Assembly: GCA_001599915.1 (NCBI GenBank)
Contig: BCIG01000005.1
Coordinates: forward strand, 452,725-516,724
Source: Symbiotaphrina buchneri
Taxonomy: Eukaryota; Ascomycota; Symbiotaphrinales; Symbiotaphrinaceae
Direction: 5' to 3'
DNA length: 64,000 bases
Shown here: positions 45,165-56,523 of the stretch, piece by piece
How the letters are laid out: every line of letters starts with the position of its first letter
How positions within the stretch are numbered: the stretch's first letter is position 1
Notes under the pieces: model-generated
What the model was told of the DNA's origin: nothing
The model's database searches: none
Seen by the model: the letters and a program-made list of their open reading frames with translations, nothing else
Program-made: the position numbers and the translations under genes

Positions 45165-47191
45165 CTACCTACCGAATGAGAACCAACCTCTCTTTGTCTC
45201 TTTCGATGATTCTTGTGTATTGCTTCCGTCAAGTCTCTTTTCGCTTTCCACCATCACCTGCTTCGCCCGATCAGGATACTCGATATAGTTCCATGCCACA
45301 TCCAGAAATAGTGGCTTGACCGGGACAGGTTCAATTTTAGGTGGATATGTGACAAGATTGTATAGGTCAACCTCGTTGGAGAAACGCGAGAGATCTTCAA
45401 CCATAGGCCTGGATGGACGGAGATCTTCTGCAGAATCCGAAGAACCTACGTCGGCTGCTTCGACGAGCTCCACCAAGGCCTGTTGGCGTGCAGTGTGGGC
45501 CTTTAGCATCCCATGAAGTGAGTTGAGCGTGCTCGGATGAATTGCAAGGGTAGGAGGGCCATCGCTCGTTGCTTCAGGGGACTTCAGGAGGGACAAGGAC
45601 CGCTCAGCTAGCTCCGTAGCACGAGCGAAGAGCGCTAACGCTTTTTTCGGTTCCAGGAGGATGGCGTAGGACCGCGCGATGTTGAGACATCTCCAGGGAG
45701 TCAGCATAACTCTGAAGAGAATGCTGTGAGAATGTGACTTACTTGAGAGCTTGGAAGTAAGCTTTTTTGCCCTGTATTTCGTCCATCAGTGGCGCATCTC
45801 CAGCCACACCAGGCAGTTCGATCACCGAGTCCAGGCTCTAGGAGGACGTCAACGAACAATGGAGCAGATCAAGGGAAAGCGGTTCCTACCTGTAATATAG
45901 CATCATATAGTACCACTCTTTCTCGCAATCTGGCGAGTTTGCGACCCCTTCCTTCCTCTGGGCTAGTCGACTCTTCGCCATTAGCGCTATGTTTCCGGGA
46001 CTTCTTAGGCGCACTCGTGGGAAATAGCGCGCCATCCTCATCACCGATGAGGACTCTATTGCGTCCCACTCTCCAGCTGATCATGCCATAATTTACGGCA
46101 GTCCTTGTGATCTGTAACGCTTGCATCTTCCCATCACTCGCGCCGATTCCCTCTGCACTGAGCTCATCAATCGCGTGTCTGGTGGCATCTGCGGCTTCTT
46201 GGCTCCTCGTGAGAATATCGTCATACGCTGCAGCTCTCTCCTTTCGATCCCATGCCGAGCTCTCGGTGGAGGCCAACAAAGATGCCAGTTTCGCTTCTGC
46301 GTCCGCTACAGCAGCAAGACTCTGTGAGATGCCGGCATCGTGGAGATCTACAGTTCGGGATCTCCAAGTGACCGTCCTAGGAATGTCCTCCACGCCAACG
46401 TCAATATCTTGGGAGGAACCACGTCCTTCATTGAGTGTATCAGGGTCGAGACGATCTATTGATGCCACAAGTTCGGTATCATCTCGGGGGAAATATTGTC
46501 GGGCGAGGGTAGGGATAGCGACAGTCCTAGGCACTCGAGCTTGATAGGCCGCATACCTTACGCTCGGGTCGATCGTGTTCGAGATGAATTCCATGAAAAG
46601 ATCCTTCCCTGTGGATACTGCCAATGCCGAGTAGACCATTCGAGCAGCAGATAGTGCCTTCAAACATTTGTCCCAGTTTTTCTTTTCGAATTCCAGAGTC
46701 CCAAGCATGGTGAAGGAATAACCACGTGCTTCCAGTACGTCGATCTCTGTGGCACTGGTCGTAACGGTATCAGACAATAATGAACAAAGCTCACTGGCAA
46801 GGCGGAAGGCTTTGGATAGACGAGACACTATGTGACTTCGCGCAGACCCGGGTATGTCTCTGGTGCTCTCAGCAGTATGGACAGACTTCATCTGCATGGC
46901 GTGGGCCCATGCCCGTTCGGCAGTAAGGAGGAGCAATTGTACAAATCTAGGGCATTGTCAGCTCTCAATTTCTTCCTGGCAGGACACAGTGTGGCAGTAC
47001 TCATGATCACGGGCCACATCTGCGGCGCTTATGGCCTCTTTTGGAGCATACTTCTTCCCTTTGGGCGATGTCCGGCCAAGCCGTCTTCTGATGGTCAGCA
47101 GACGGCGGGAGAGGCGCGAGCGGTAGGTGCCATAATCTCCTATTGTCAGCGCCTCATCCCGCCGAGAGACGAAGGTAGTGGTTATGTCCAT
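45165..47191 (-). CDS. srp68: Signal recognition particle subunit SRP68
   Basis: Binds SRP RNA and SRP72 and helps target nascent chains to the ER. Exons 47191-47001, 46946-45890, 45837-45743 and 45690-45165 give 622 residues. The start MDITTTFVSRRDEALTIGDY continues YRSRLSRRLLTIRRRLGRTS, the RNA-binding TPR-like region. FVQLLLLTAERAWAHAMQMK joins across intron 1. TLEFEKKNWDKCLKALSAAR, PSVRYAAYQARV and VTWRSRTVDL are family motifs. The C-terminal region ends DVAWNYIEYPDRAKQVMVES and a short basic tail. It is divergent from the PPR gene (514 bp). Confidence 0.93.
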
Positions 47192-47705
47192 TGACCGTGT
47201 AGGAAGGTGCCTATTTGAGGAGGAGGGGGTAGGATGGACAGACAGCGGGGGAGGGTTCGAATTTGGTGTTCTGTCGGCTGCTCGTCAGGTACAAAAAGAT
47301 ACTCTCGTGGTGGGTACGGCGCACAGGGTGGGCAGAGGTCACTCGTCGTACCTTAGCTTAGGGTTCGGAATTGGGGACGGCCGGTCCTGTCGGCTCGTCA
47401 GTCGCGGGTCTCGCAACTCCAGACAAGCTGGTCCATAATCATATCTTTCGAGCGGTGGAGCCTCTCGTGACACTATTCCACCTTTCAGAGGATTTCGATC
47501 CGGGACTTGAAGGCTATCACGACACAACATACCAAGTCTGCCGCTCTTTTGGCGTAGGAAGCTGCCATTTGTGTCAACCAAGACACGGACAAACGCTGTC
47601 TCTCCGACCAGACGGCCGATCTAGGCACCATAATATTTCATTCGCACAGACGCCTCCATCGTCGATGCCCAACCACTCACCACTGCTCAGTGTGCGGGTG
47701 GTGGT
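47192..47705. promoter_or_regulatory. Divergent promoter SRP68 / PPR gene
   Basis: 514 bp between divergent starts. A GGTTCGAATTT string at 47257 resembles a tRNA B box but has no matching T-arm or A box. Nothing else recognised. Confidence 0.45.
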
Positions 47706-50700
47706 ATGCTAGAGCAGACTGCAGCATGTTTCGAGACCGGAGCACGTCGTCTCGTCCGGACATCACAGCGCTCTTTCCGGAGTCGCAGAAATCTGCACTC
47801 CGCTTTTTGGACGCATGGCGCGGGCGATCTAGAGCCTTTGTTCCATGACCCTCATGTCGTTTCCACGGCCGCAGGCGTTTGTGAATCGTCTCCCATCTCA
47901 ATACGCCGAGGATTCTCAACACATTGGCAAGTGTTCGGCAGCCTTTTCCTCGAATTTCTGTACCCGGCCAAGGCACTTTCTTTCCTGACAAGATACTCGC
48001 TCCTTTCCTCAAGAGGACTTGTGCACGCGCGTCGGAGGTTGCGCCCTAAAACTGTTGCTAGGAGCTACAGCTCTCTTGCCACAGATGGTAACGATTCGAG
48101 GTCGACTATCCAAGAGAGAGTCACTCCGAGTTCGCAAGACATTTCCTCTGAGGCGGTCGTCGTAGATCCTTCAGTACCCGGGATCGTGCAGCGTATTGAC
48201 TTTCATATCCGTGAGGGCAGACTAGAAGAGGCTTGGGATCTGTTCCAGTCCTCCCCGCTCGCCAGGGCTCAGAGAGGGCTCGATGTTCGGCTCTTCAAGG
48301 GGTTGGCCAACTCCGAGAGACATCTGGATGCTATCAGAGCAGTTGAACTCTTCAATAACGGGCTACGAGTGAAGAACACGTGGACCTATAGGACAGCCAT
48401 TTCCGTCTGTTTAAGATTGGACAAGCCGTGTAGTGCATTAGCCGTGTTCGAGGCGGGTCTGCACAGTAATATTGACGGGCTTATATCGGACAGACAAAGC
48501 AAATTGTCACCTGCTAACATGATCCTGGAGTACTCTCTTAATACGCAAGACTGGCGTACAGCATTTCGAGCGTGGAATGTAATCCGGAGATCGCATGGAA
48601 TCGACTACAGCAGTGAGTATGGCACAACAGACCCGCTGGGACCTAGTTTATGGGCAGGGATTGAAGAGAGAAGAACAGCCTTTTGGCAGGAAGTGCATTC
48701 ATTTTTAGATACTGCAACGCGCCGTCCTTTTCGTCCTGCAGGCCCAGGTGAACGCAAGGCTTTATTTCGCGAATTTGTCGAGAGCATTACAGGTCGCGCA
48801 TTTGTTTTCACGAGCGGCACCGTGGAATATAGTCCACTGCTTTCATTCCTAGAACGTCTCAAAGGGCAAGGGTTCTCAACGGAGCGGCACTACCAGAACG
48901 CTATTTTGTCATTTTCACGTCTCGGATTTCACGATGATGCCATTCGTTTATATCTGAGATATCGTGAGGAGACAACCGCTAGGCCCTCGACCTCCTTCCT
49001 GGACCATTTTATGATGCAGTGTGCTGCAGCCGGTCATTCTGGAGGTGTACAGATGGTCGTTGAAGATTTCTACAAGTTCCATGGAGGTTTGCCACAGCAG
49101 AGCTACAGGAAATTGCTCGTTCAATATGCCCAACAGGGCGATGCTATCGCGGTCGACGGCTTATTTGCTCGTTATTGTTCCAAATATGGTCCGCCGCGAG
49201 AAAATTCGTACTTGAGACCGTTGCTGAATGTGCGTAGCCGAAGGGCGGAGCCACAACTAGCACAGGAGCAATTCAATAAGATGATACCAGAGTTTGGTCT
49301 CAAGCCGGACCTGGGGGATTGGGATATCCTTCTTTCTGCATACGCCAGGGCTGACGACGTTGATGGAGCTTATCAATGCTACACAAAATTGCTTGACTCA
49401 GGCATCCAGCCGGATCAGTATACGTTCGGGATTCTCATGGGTCTCTGCGCTAATCGGGGGGATGTAAACGCGGTCGAGGCGTTGCTTGAGGAGGCTCGGC
49501 AAAGGGGCGTCTCGTTAACTTCTGTAATGTTTGACTGTTTGGTCTTGGTTCATATCAGGACGGGCGATGAAGTGGAAGCAGAGCGAATTGCGGAGAGGGC
49601 AACAGCTTTACCTATCAAAGGTAGCCGTACACGGATGTGGAACTACCTTCTGCAGGCATACGCATCTCTCCGAGATGTTGATTCAATGACGCGGCTGCGT
49701 CGGCGAATGCAGTCACTTCATGTTCCACTCGATTCGTTCTCATACACGGCATTAATGGAATGCTTGGTTAGGGTCGCAAATCCGGACGCGGCCAACAAAA
49801 TTCTGATGGTGGAAATGCCGCGTCGTCAGGTCACAGCCACCTCACATCACTACGCTATCCTCATGGCAGGTTATGTGAAAACTCAAGAATCGATGAAGGT
49901 TTTCTCAATATACCGTCGAATGCTCGAACAAGGCATTCGACCGGGGCCGATGGCTAAGCTGTGCTTGTTGCAGGCTCGCACCATCGCGGATCTAAGCAAG
50001 GCTGAAAGGCCATCAAGCTTGCAGAGTCCAGAATACGGGCACGCTGGTGATTCCATTATGCCAAAGATGGGTACCGAAGACAGTGGTAGCCAGAATGGCC
50101 CTACTCCGGCCCAAGAGCTGGAAAGCTTCGCAAAACGTTTCTCGAGAGCCGAAAATTTGCTTGAAGAAATGTTGCAAGGCGCGGACGGAATGGAAGTCGC
50201 CATCAGGGAGCCGATGAAGGGCATTGGGCCCCGTCCAACCATTTACGAAGACTTGCAGGCGGCTTGGTTCCAGTTCTTGATCTTTATCGAAGGCAAACAC
50301 AAGGCCTTTCAAAGAGTCAACAAGCTCTTTGGTAAGTACCTAGGGCTTGCTAATAACCCTAGCCCAGGCCTTGCCCCAGCTGTTCCATTCCGTCTTCTTG
50401 GTGGCTTGATGACCTCCCACCTGCATCGATGCGACTACCGCCAAGTCGCCCAATGCTGGGAGATGGCGAGGGCAATGGCGAGAAAAGAAGCCTGTCGCGT
50501 GGATGCTACCAATACCAGCAAGCCTGGTTGGGTGCTTCCCAGTCGGCGTTTTCGTCTTTCGGAGGCCTTTGTCCCTTACATCAAAAGCTTGGCGGCGCAG
50601 TCCAAAATACAGGAGGTCATTCGGACTATGGATGAAATGCGACGTGACGGCTTCTCTCTCACGAGCGCTGGTTGGAACGCCTATGTGGAAATTCTGGCCA

Positions 50701-51071
50701 GTAACGATCAAGTGGTCCGTGCGTTCGACATTTGCGAGAAGGAACTGATAAAAAACTTCCCGGGATGGGTCGCGGTGACGGATTTCGGTCGTGCCTTTGA
50801 TCTGTATCCGCGATCGTCCTTCACGGCTCGGCGCCTTGCGTCCCAGGGCTATATGGCAGCGCAGGGGAAGGTTGTTCCACGGCCGGGTATTGCTAGACCT
50901 ACGTACCGCACGATGGTTTTCTTGAAGGGGGCCTTGATGAACCTAAACGACCCAGTCACGGCGTCACTGCTGGCGAGGACCTGCCCCCGTACGGTGCGTG
51001 CGGTGCAGGCCATGCCGCGCGTTCGGGATGATTTACAGACAAAGGTTCTCGGGATATGGGAACGGCGATGA
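47706..51071 (+). CDS. Mitochondrial pentatricopeptide repeat protein
   Basis: Single exon, 1121 residues. The N-terminus is Arg/Ser-rich with few acidic residues (TSQRSFRSRRNLHSAFW; a second Arg-rich block ends ARSYSSLATD), typical of mitochondrial import. At least ten PPR-like helical hairpins are visible, for example DWDILLSAYARADDVDGAYQ followed by CYTKLLDSGIQPDQYTFGIL, ALLEEARQRGVSLTSVMFDC, SYTALMECLVRVANPDAANK and HYAILMAGYVKTQESMKVFS. Size and layout resemble Pet309/CYA-5-type factors that act on mitochondrial cox1 mRNA, but PPR proteins diverge fast and I do not assign orthology. Lack of introns contrasts with its neighbours. Confidence 0.85.
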   Translation: MLEQTAACFETGARRLVRTSQRSFRSRRNLHSAFWTHGAGDLEPLFHDPHVVSTAAGVCESSPISIRRGFSTHWQVFGSLFLEFLYPAKALSFLTRYSLLSSRGLVHARRRLRPKTVARSYSSLATDGNDSRSTIQERVTPSSQDISSEAVVVDPSVPGIVQRIDFHIREGRLEEAWDLFQSSPLARAQRGLDVRLFKGLANSERHLDAIRAVELFNNGLRVKNTWTYRTAISVCLRLDKPCSALAVFEAGLHSNIDGLISDRQSKLSPANMILEYSLNTQDWRTAFRAWNVIRRSHGIDYSSEYGTTDPLGPSLWAGIEERRTAFWQEVHSFLDTATRRPFRPAGPGERKALFREFVESITGRAFVFTSGTVEYSPLLSFLERLKGQGFSTERHYQNAILSFSRLGFHDDAIRLYLRYREETTARPSTSFLDHFMMQCAAAGHSGGVQMVVEDFYKFHGGLPQQSYRKLLVQYAQQGDAIAVDGLFARYCSKYGPPRENSYLRPLLNVRSRRAEPQLAQEQFNKMIPEFGLKPDLGDWDILLSAYARADDVDGAYQCYTKLLDSGIQPDQYTFGILMGLCANRGDVNAVEALLEEARQRGVSLTSVMFDCLVLVHIRTGDEVEAERIAERATALPIKGSRTRMWNYLLQAYASLRDVDSMTRLRRRMQSLHVPLDSFSYTALMECLVRVANPDAANKILMVEMPRRQVTATSHHYAILMAGYVKTQESMKVFSIYRRMLEQGIRPGPMAKLCLLQARTIADLSKAERPSSLQSPEYGHAGDSIMPKMGTEDSGSQNGPTPAQELESFAKRFSRAENLLEEMLQGADGMEVAIREPMKGIGPRPTIYEDLQAAWFQFLIFIEGKHKAFQRVNKLFGKYLGLANNPSPGLAPAVPFRLLGGLMTSHLHRCDYRQVAQCWEMARAMARKEACRVDATNTSKPGWVLPSRRFRLSEAFVPYIKSLAAQSKIQEVIRTMDEMRRDGFSLTSAGWNAYVEILASNDQVVRAFDICEKELIKNFPGWVAVTDFGRAFDLYPRSSFTARRLASQGYMAAQGKVVPRPGIARPTYRTMVFLKGALMNLNDPVTASLLARTCPRTVRAVQAMPRVRDDLQTKVLGIWERR

Positions 51072-51891
51072 ACTATGATTTACAGATTTCTTTTGTTACC
51101 CTGGAGACGTCGAGCAACTGTAGGCCCATATGGAAATTGTAGACCAATGAGAGCAATGTTCTACACCCTTTCCGCATGCGCAGCCCCTTACTGAGTGCCT
51201 CAAGAGCAAGAGGCATTATTGTGGCAGTATGGATGATGAGAATAATCTCACGGATGAGTGGGCCATCTGCACCTCAGTATGAGTGGTCTGACAGTTAAGG
51301 TCGCTAGTAAGGTACGGTAGTTAAGGTAAGATACCTCCAAGATTTCCGTGACTCGGTGATTCTTATTATTGGTTTCGTACTTCGTATACCAACCGGTGCA
51401 CGAGCAGATGCGGCCCGGCGAGACGCGCGCCGATTGGAGGGAAGGTGGCATTCAAGGGGAAACTGCCACTCCGCCCTTTCCCTTTTCGGAATAAGCCGAC
51501 TCGAATGCGACTCAAATGGAAAATTACCCTTAACCGTTATTATTATTAATATTGTTGTGAGCAGACTTTCGAATTGAATGCCCCCGAGTCTGCCGTCACT
51601 GAACTGCCCACGAGCTTGCTCCTGCCCTCCTACTCTCCTGCCCACTGTCTCTACTCCTCTTTCTCTAGAGTATACACTTCATCCACAGTGTGTCATTATC
51701 TGGAAGACATCGCTGGCTAGCTCAAGGACTGCAGGAGTGAGCCTCCTTTCCAGAGCGAAAGGTCGCATCCTCGACCATCGACGACGTTCGCTTCTGTCTT
51801 CTCGTCCCGGCATTGAGCCCTCCGTGGCTTCTTCCTAACCACTTGTTCGAGTTTGAGCTACTGGCTTCAATCCCCGTCTTCACATCTCCGC
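51072..51891. promoter_or_regulatory. Upstream region of ERG5
   Basis: 820 bp. It contains the 3' region of the PPR gene, a GGTACGGTAG/GGTAAGATACC element at about 51311-51333 and a pyrimidine-rich stretch at 51600-51670 that may be core promoter or 5' leader. Several short frames here have no support. Confidence 0.5.
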
Positions 51892-53738
51892 ATGGCCGCC
51901 GCAATGAATGCCAGTTTCACGTCACCCGCTGCGAACGCGCAGTATTCTGCAAGTGCTCATGACGGGCTTGCCGGACTGGCCATGGCGCAAGTCCTTGAAG
52001 GCTTGACGGTTTGGAATGCCATTGGGACAGTCTTGATTATGTTGGTTTTGTACGATCAGCGTACGTCGTTTCCCCGGGCGCGGTGATACCTAATATGCGC
52101 AGATCTTTGAAGACTGACTGCGGATTCAGTTAGTTACATACGTAACAAAGGCCGGATAGCAGGCCCTTTTTTCAAGATCCCCTTTATGGGCCCGTTCCTT
52201 CAGTCGGTGAATCCCAAGTTCGAAGAATACAAGGCCAAGTGGGACAGCGGGGCGCTTAGTTGCGTGTCGGTTTTCCACAAGTGAGTCGAGAGAATTTTTC
52301 CTGCCTAAGGATGAATGTTTGGACTGAGTGCCTCCACAGATTCGTGGTCATAGCTTCCGATCGTGACATGGCTCGCAAGGTGTTGAACTCACCCGCATAT
52401 GTGAAACCTTGTGTAGTGGATGTGGCACATAAGCTGCTTCGGCCAACCAATTGGGTGTTCCTGGACGGAAAGGCTCACGTTGATTATCGAAAAGGTCTCA
52501 ATGGTCTCTTCACCCGCAAGGCGCTGGAGCTCTACCTTCCCGGGCAGGAGGAGGTCTATGACAAGTACTTTGCCAGATTCCTAGAGGTTTCGCAAAAGGA
52601 GAACAAAGGCAATCCTACCCCTTTCATGGCCGAATTCCGAGAGATAAATTGTGCCATATCCTGTCGGACATTCGTTGGGCACTATCTCTCCGATGCTGCT
52701 GTAAAGAAGATTGCCGATGATTATTACAAGATCACCGCTGCGCTCGAGCTCGTCAACTTCCCCGTCATCATCCCCTATACAAAGACGTGGTACGGCAAGA
52801 AAGCGGCCGACATGGTTCTGGATGAATTTGCAAAATGTGCGGCCAAAAGCAAAATCAGGATGAATGCTGGAGGCGAGATCACCTGCATCATGGATGGTTG
52901 GATCAAATCTATGATCGACTGCCGCAAATACCAAGAAAGAATTGCAAAAGGTGAAACTGTTGATGCCTCGGAGAAACCGGCCATGATGCTCAGGGAATTC
53001 ACCGACTTCGAAATTTCCCAGACGATATTCACATTTTTATTCGCTTCACAGGATGCTTCAAGCAGTGCGACCACGTGGCTCTTCCAGTTGCTCGCCGATC
53101 GTCCTGATGTGCTGGCCAAGGTCCGGGAGGAGAATCTTGCAGTGCGCGAGGGCGACAGGAACAAGAGATTGACCATGGATATCTTGGACAAGATGAACTA
53201 CACCCGAGCCGTCGTTAAAGAGACACTGCGATACCGTCCGCCCGTCCTGATGGTTCCGTATCTTGTCAAGAAGACCTTCCCCATCACTGACTCTTATGCA
53301 GTGCCAAAAGGTAGGCTCGCTGGGCTGGAGACTACATAGAAATGTTGCAGCTGACTTCTCTGCTCGCCTCAGGTTCAATGATAATACCTACAACATACCC
53401 CGCTCTTCATGATCCGGAGGCGTATCCGTCGCCGGACACGTTTGACCCGGAACGCTGGATCACGGGCGATGCCGAAAACCAGACCAAGAACTGGCTGGTT
53501 TTTGGAACCGGGCCTCATTACTGTCTTGGTCAAACCTACGCTCAGCTGAACTTGATGGCTATGATCGGCAAGGCCTCTCTACACCTTGACTGGACGCATA
53601 CAGTCACTCCTGACTCGGAGAAGATCAAGGTCTTCGCTACAATCTTCCCTCAGGTCAGTACATGTCCTTTTCCCCGGGTACCTTTAGCTCACCTGATCAC
53701 AGGACGACTGCCTGCTGACATTTTCGCCACGGGCATGA
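51892..53738 (+). CDS. erg5: Sterol C-22 desaturase, cytochrome P450 CYP61 (Erg5)
   Basis: Introduces the C22 double bond in ergosterol synthesis at the ER. Exons 51892-52060, 52130-52280, 52340-53310, 53373-53653 and 53703-53738 give 535 residues. An N-terminal helix ([17 protein letters not shown]) is followed by [21 protein letters not shown]450 landmarks: I-helix [20 protein letters not shown], ExxR as KETLRYRPP, and the heme loop [14 protein letters not shown] with the Cys ligand. The C-terminus [11 protein letters not shown] is typical of CYP61 and comes from a separate 36-nt exon. No sterol-cluster neighbours; the gene stands alone. Confidence 0.95.
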
Positions 53739-54349
53739 ACTGGTGGGTACTGAAAGTGAAGGGAATCAGCGGCACACAGCGACGCAAACGCACATCTTCA
53801 GTGCGCTGTACCCTGGAGAGATGTGCATAGAATTCTCCGACCTTGACACAGTGGTACTGGTGTCCTTGATAGGTCTGCTAGCGGCAACAGCCTCCGGTGT
53901 TACAGGAAGTCTCTCAAGGGCGCCCTTGGTTGTATGGTTTTCTAGATGGGCGCTTTTGTACATATCGAGTTGATACCTTCGCGCTCGACAAACGTAATAA
54001 TAGATACAGTAATTCACTCAAGACCCGCAGGCTGGCGTATAGGGGTGTCAACAGTGGATGTGGGAGGGACGACGTCCGTATGATGGCATTTTTGTTTGTT
54101 ACATCCTGCAGTCGGCAGGCCGGTTATAAGCTGCCTCGCTGCTCATTCGTGCGAACCAAGGTGGAAGGTTGTTCCGGCGCTCGCTCGGTACCTTAAACCT
54201 TGCTCTTCTAATCCAAAATCTTAAGTACCCTCACCCTACCTTGCCTGGAGGTCCAGACTGCGTCGAACTAAGGTGCTCAAGCACCCTACAATTATTGACT
54301 CCAAAGCCCAACCAAGCCGTACGTTAGAGAATGGCGACCAGCCGGGCAT
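53739..54349. promoter_or_regulatory. Intergenic, ERG5 3' / rhodanese 5'
   Basis: 611 bp. GGTACCTTAAACC at 54187-54199 and AAGTACCCTCACC at 54223 belong to the recurrent element. No gene was recognised. Confidence 0.5.
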
Positions 54350-55002
54350 GTGCCGGCGCACTTCTTCGGGCTTCGTATGCTCCAGCGATGCGAAGATGCA
54401 ATCCCCTTCGGACCTCTGCACATTGACCGGCCTTGGCGGGCAGCTACTCCAGTCGGAATACAGTGCGCGCGTCAGATCAGAAGGCATTCCGGCACGACTT
54501 CCAAGTCAAAAGTATATGATTTTGCCGATGTGAGCAGTGGCAACCTGAGATGATGGGCCAAGACTGACATTTACGAGGTCAAGTCGCTCACTGAATCGCC
54601 ATCGGAGGATCGCATATTGATCGGTCAGTATCGGTCCTTCATATATGTTGGCGCACTTGCTTCTGTCAGCTGTTCCATCAGGGAGATATCGTCTAACTCT
54701 TGCGTATGGCATGTGCAGATGTGCGCGAGCCGGCGGAGTATGCGGAAGGTTACATCCCGTCTGCACGCAACATGCCTATCGTGTCGCAGCCAGATGCCCT
54801 TTTCCTGCCTGAAGATGAGTTCGAGGACCGGTTCGGGTACAAGAAGCCGCCTCCGGACAAGGAGGTCATCTTTTATTGCAAGGCTGGAGTGAGGAGCAGT
54901 GCCGCGGCTCAGATAGCGCAACAGAATGGCTACGAAAAGGCTGGCGAATATCGGGGAAGCTGGTTGGATTGGCAGAAGAATGGAGGTCCGACGAGCAAGT
55001 GA
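54350..55002 (+). CDS. Single-domain rhodanese, probably mitochondrial
   Basis: Rhodanese-fold thiosulfate sulfurtransferase-like protein (RDL1/2-type). Exons 54350-54529, 54578-54623 and 54719-55002 give 169 residues from the first ATG; Met10 at 54377 is an alternative. The join gives SKVYDFADVKSLTESPSEDR, then ILIDVREPAEYAEGYIPSAR. The active-site loop is FYCKAGVRSSAAA with catalytic Cys, and the end is YRGSWLDWQKNGG. The N-terminal 45 residues contain CARQIRRHSGTTSK, a plausible transit-peptide end, though the very first residues are not strongly basic. An ATG at 54331 in another frame gives a more presequence-like peptide but stops at 54417, so the true 5' end is uncertain. Confidence 0.85.
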
Positions 55003-55416
55003 AGGATGGTGGCACTGTACAGCTATCTACACGGTGAACCGGTAAATATGGGCGAATAATACTGCCAGTGATTGAACCAACTCATCTGCTCTCATGGCCA
55101 GTCGATCCTCGATTCGTGCGCTGGAGCTACGGGTACAGTACTCTGTAAGGCAGCTAAGGTAGGTACCCTGCGAGCCTGCTTGCCTGCATTGCGATAAGAT
55201 AAGATCAGGTATCTTTGTACTCCCTACGTATCTGGGGTCGTAAGGCAAGCGCGGGGGGCGAATACGACCATCCCCTCCGTTCGGAGCCTTGTTGCCTGGA
55301 AATCAGCCTACCTAGGTAACCTTCACATCGCATCCTAGAAGCATAACTCTTTTAGAGATCCCACATATCAAACTTGTGCACGTCGTTTGATAGTCTCTTT
55401 CAGCAAGCTCCTGGAC
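55003..55416. promoter_or_regulatory. Promoter of TM-anchored unknown gene, with GATA sites
   Basis: 414 bp. TAAGGTAGGTACCC at 55154-55167 is a GGTACC element. GATAAGATAAG at 55193-55203 is a double GATA site about 215 bp 5' of the next ATG. No gene. Confidence 0.55.
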
Positions 55417-56523
55417 ATGGCTGCTCCAATAACCCGCGGTAAGTCACCGCTCTTGCCATCCCCTTCCTTATCATCTTTCGATACATTCGACCAAGCTAAG
55501 TCCGTTGAGCTCTGATCGTGGCTGACAAGCATTTCTATCCTAGGCATAATAATTGCCGCGGCTGTCATTGTGGCCGCTGGCGTCGCAGCATACGAAAGCC
55601 CGGAATTCAGGCAATGGGCTGACAGGTCGAGGCGGAAAGTAGCAATGGCGTTGCACAAACTCGGCGACGAGATCTATTCAAAAGGGCAAGAAACCCAGTC
55701 TCAGCAGCCAACAGGACCCGACGCAGCGACAAGCCAGAGCAGAACGGGGAAGGAGATGCCAGAGAAGGAGGCAAATCTCGTCGCTGAAATGGAGCAGGAA
55801 ACAGCAGACCGGAGACCGAAAATGAGTGCAGATGATGCATTGGATGGTGTCCATGGTGGAGAGGAAAGCACTCAGCACCGCTTACATTCAACAAAGACGA
55901 CATCAGTGCATCATCCTTCAGAAAGTGGCTTGAGAAACCGGGCGCAGGCCTCGACAGCGAGAGGTTGGGCCTCTGGAGCTCGCTTTGCCAGTCCATTCGA
56001 CGATGACTTCAGTGACATATCTGAGAATAAGGACTTACTAGAGCCAGACCGGGACGAGCTCTCAGAGTGTCATGAGAGACCTTCCTCGCGCGGGGATGTC
56101 CACAAGCTTGCTGATGCACCTACCGTACCCAAAGATCCAGAGCAGCCTTCGACTTCGCTTGCGGGGCCTGCCGAGATGCTCAAAGATGCCGCAGATACTG
56201 GCTCAGTGTCAACCGAACAAAACAGGCAACAATCTCTATCTTCGAACTACTGGTCGGTCAGCGAGTGGGCCGAGAGCACGTCGCCATCATACTACGGGTC
56301 GATGGTGGCCAGCGCAGTAGCAGAGCACAGCCCCGAAGACGCGTCCCAAAGCAGCGGGATGCAGACCCCTACTGATACTCTCTCGCTGGTAGGTAGCGGA
56401 GAAGAGGTGGGTGGAGAGCATTCAGTTTGCGGAGACGAGCTCAGCGATCTTGGAAGTGTGCACACCCCTAGCAGCTGGACTGAAGTGGGTAGTGAAGTGA
56501 GCGAGGAGGATGATCGGCGGTAG
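55417..56523 (+). CDS. Small TM-anchored fungal protein with disordered tail, function unknown
   Basis: Exons 55417-55438 and 55544-56523 give 333 residues. The N-terminus MAAPITRGIIIAAAVIVAAG is a single hydrophobic helix of about 20 residues, followed by the conserved AYESPEFRQWADRSRRKVAM and ALHKLGDEIY, an amphipathic basic segment. The remainder is Ser/Glu/Asp-rich, probably disordered, with QSLSSNYWSVSEWAESTSPS near the middle and an acidic C-terminus (TEVGSEVSEEDDRR). The N-terminal block resembles a conserved Eurotiomycete family that I know only as hypothetical. The helix could be a signal anchor for ER, Golgi or mitochondrial outer membrane; sequence does not decide. Confidence 0.78.

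Noticed and set aside
28299-47191. A functional cluster of translation and secretion genes
   Set aside because: eIF5A, COG3, YIP-like, TBC, eIF5B and SRP68 are all widely conserved housekeeping genes; mixed strands and ordinary spacing give no sign of co-regulation.
47251-47267. tRNA-like GGTTCGAATT
   Set aside because: No complementary T-stem, anticodon arm or A box at the right distance; a similar GGTTCGAAG at 11568-11577 (minus) fails the same way.
51892-53738. P450 as part of a secondary-metabolite cluster
   Set aside because: All CYP61/Erg5 signatures present and neighbours are housekeeping; the Zn2Cys6 factor is 8 kb away with MCM3 and FYV7 between.
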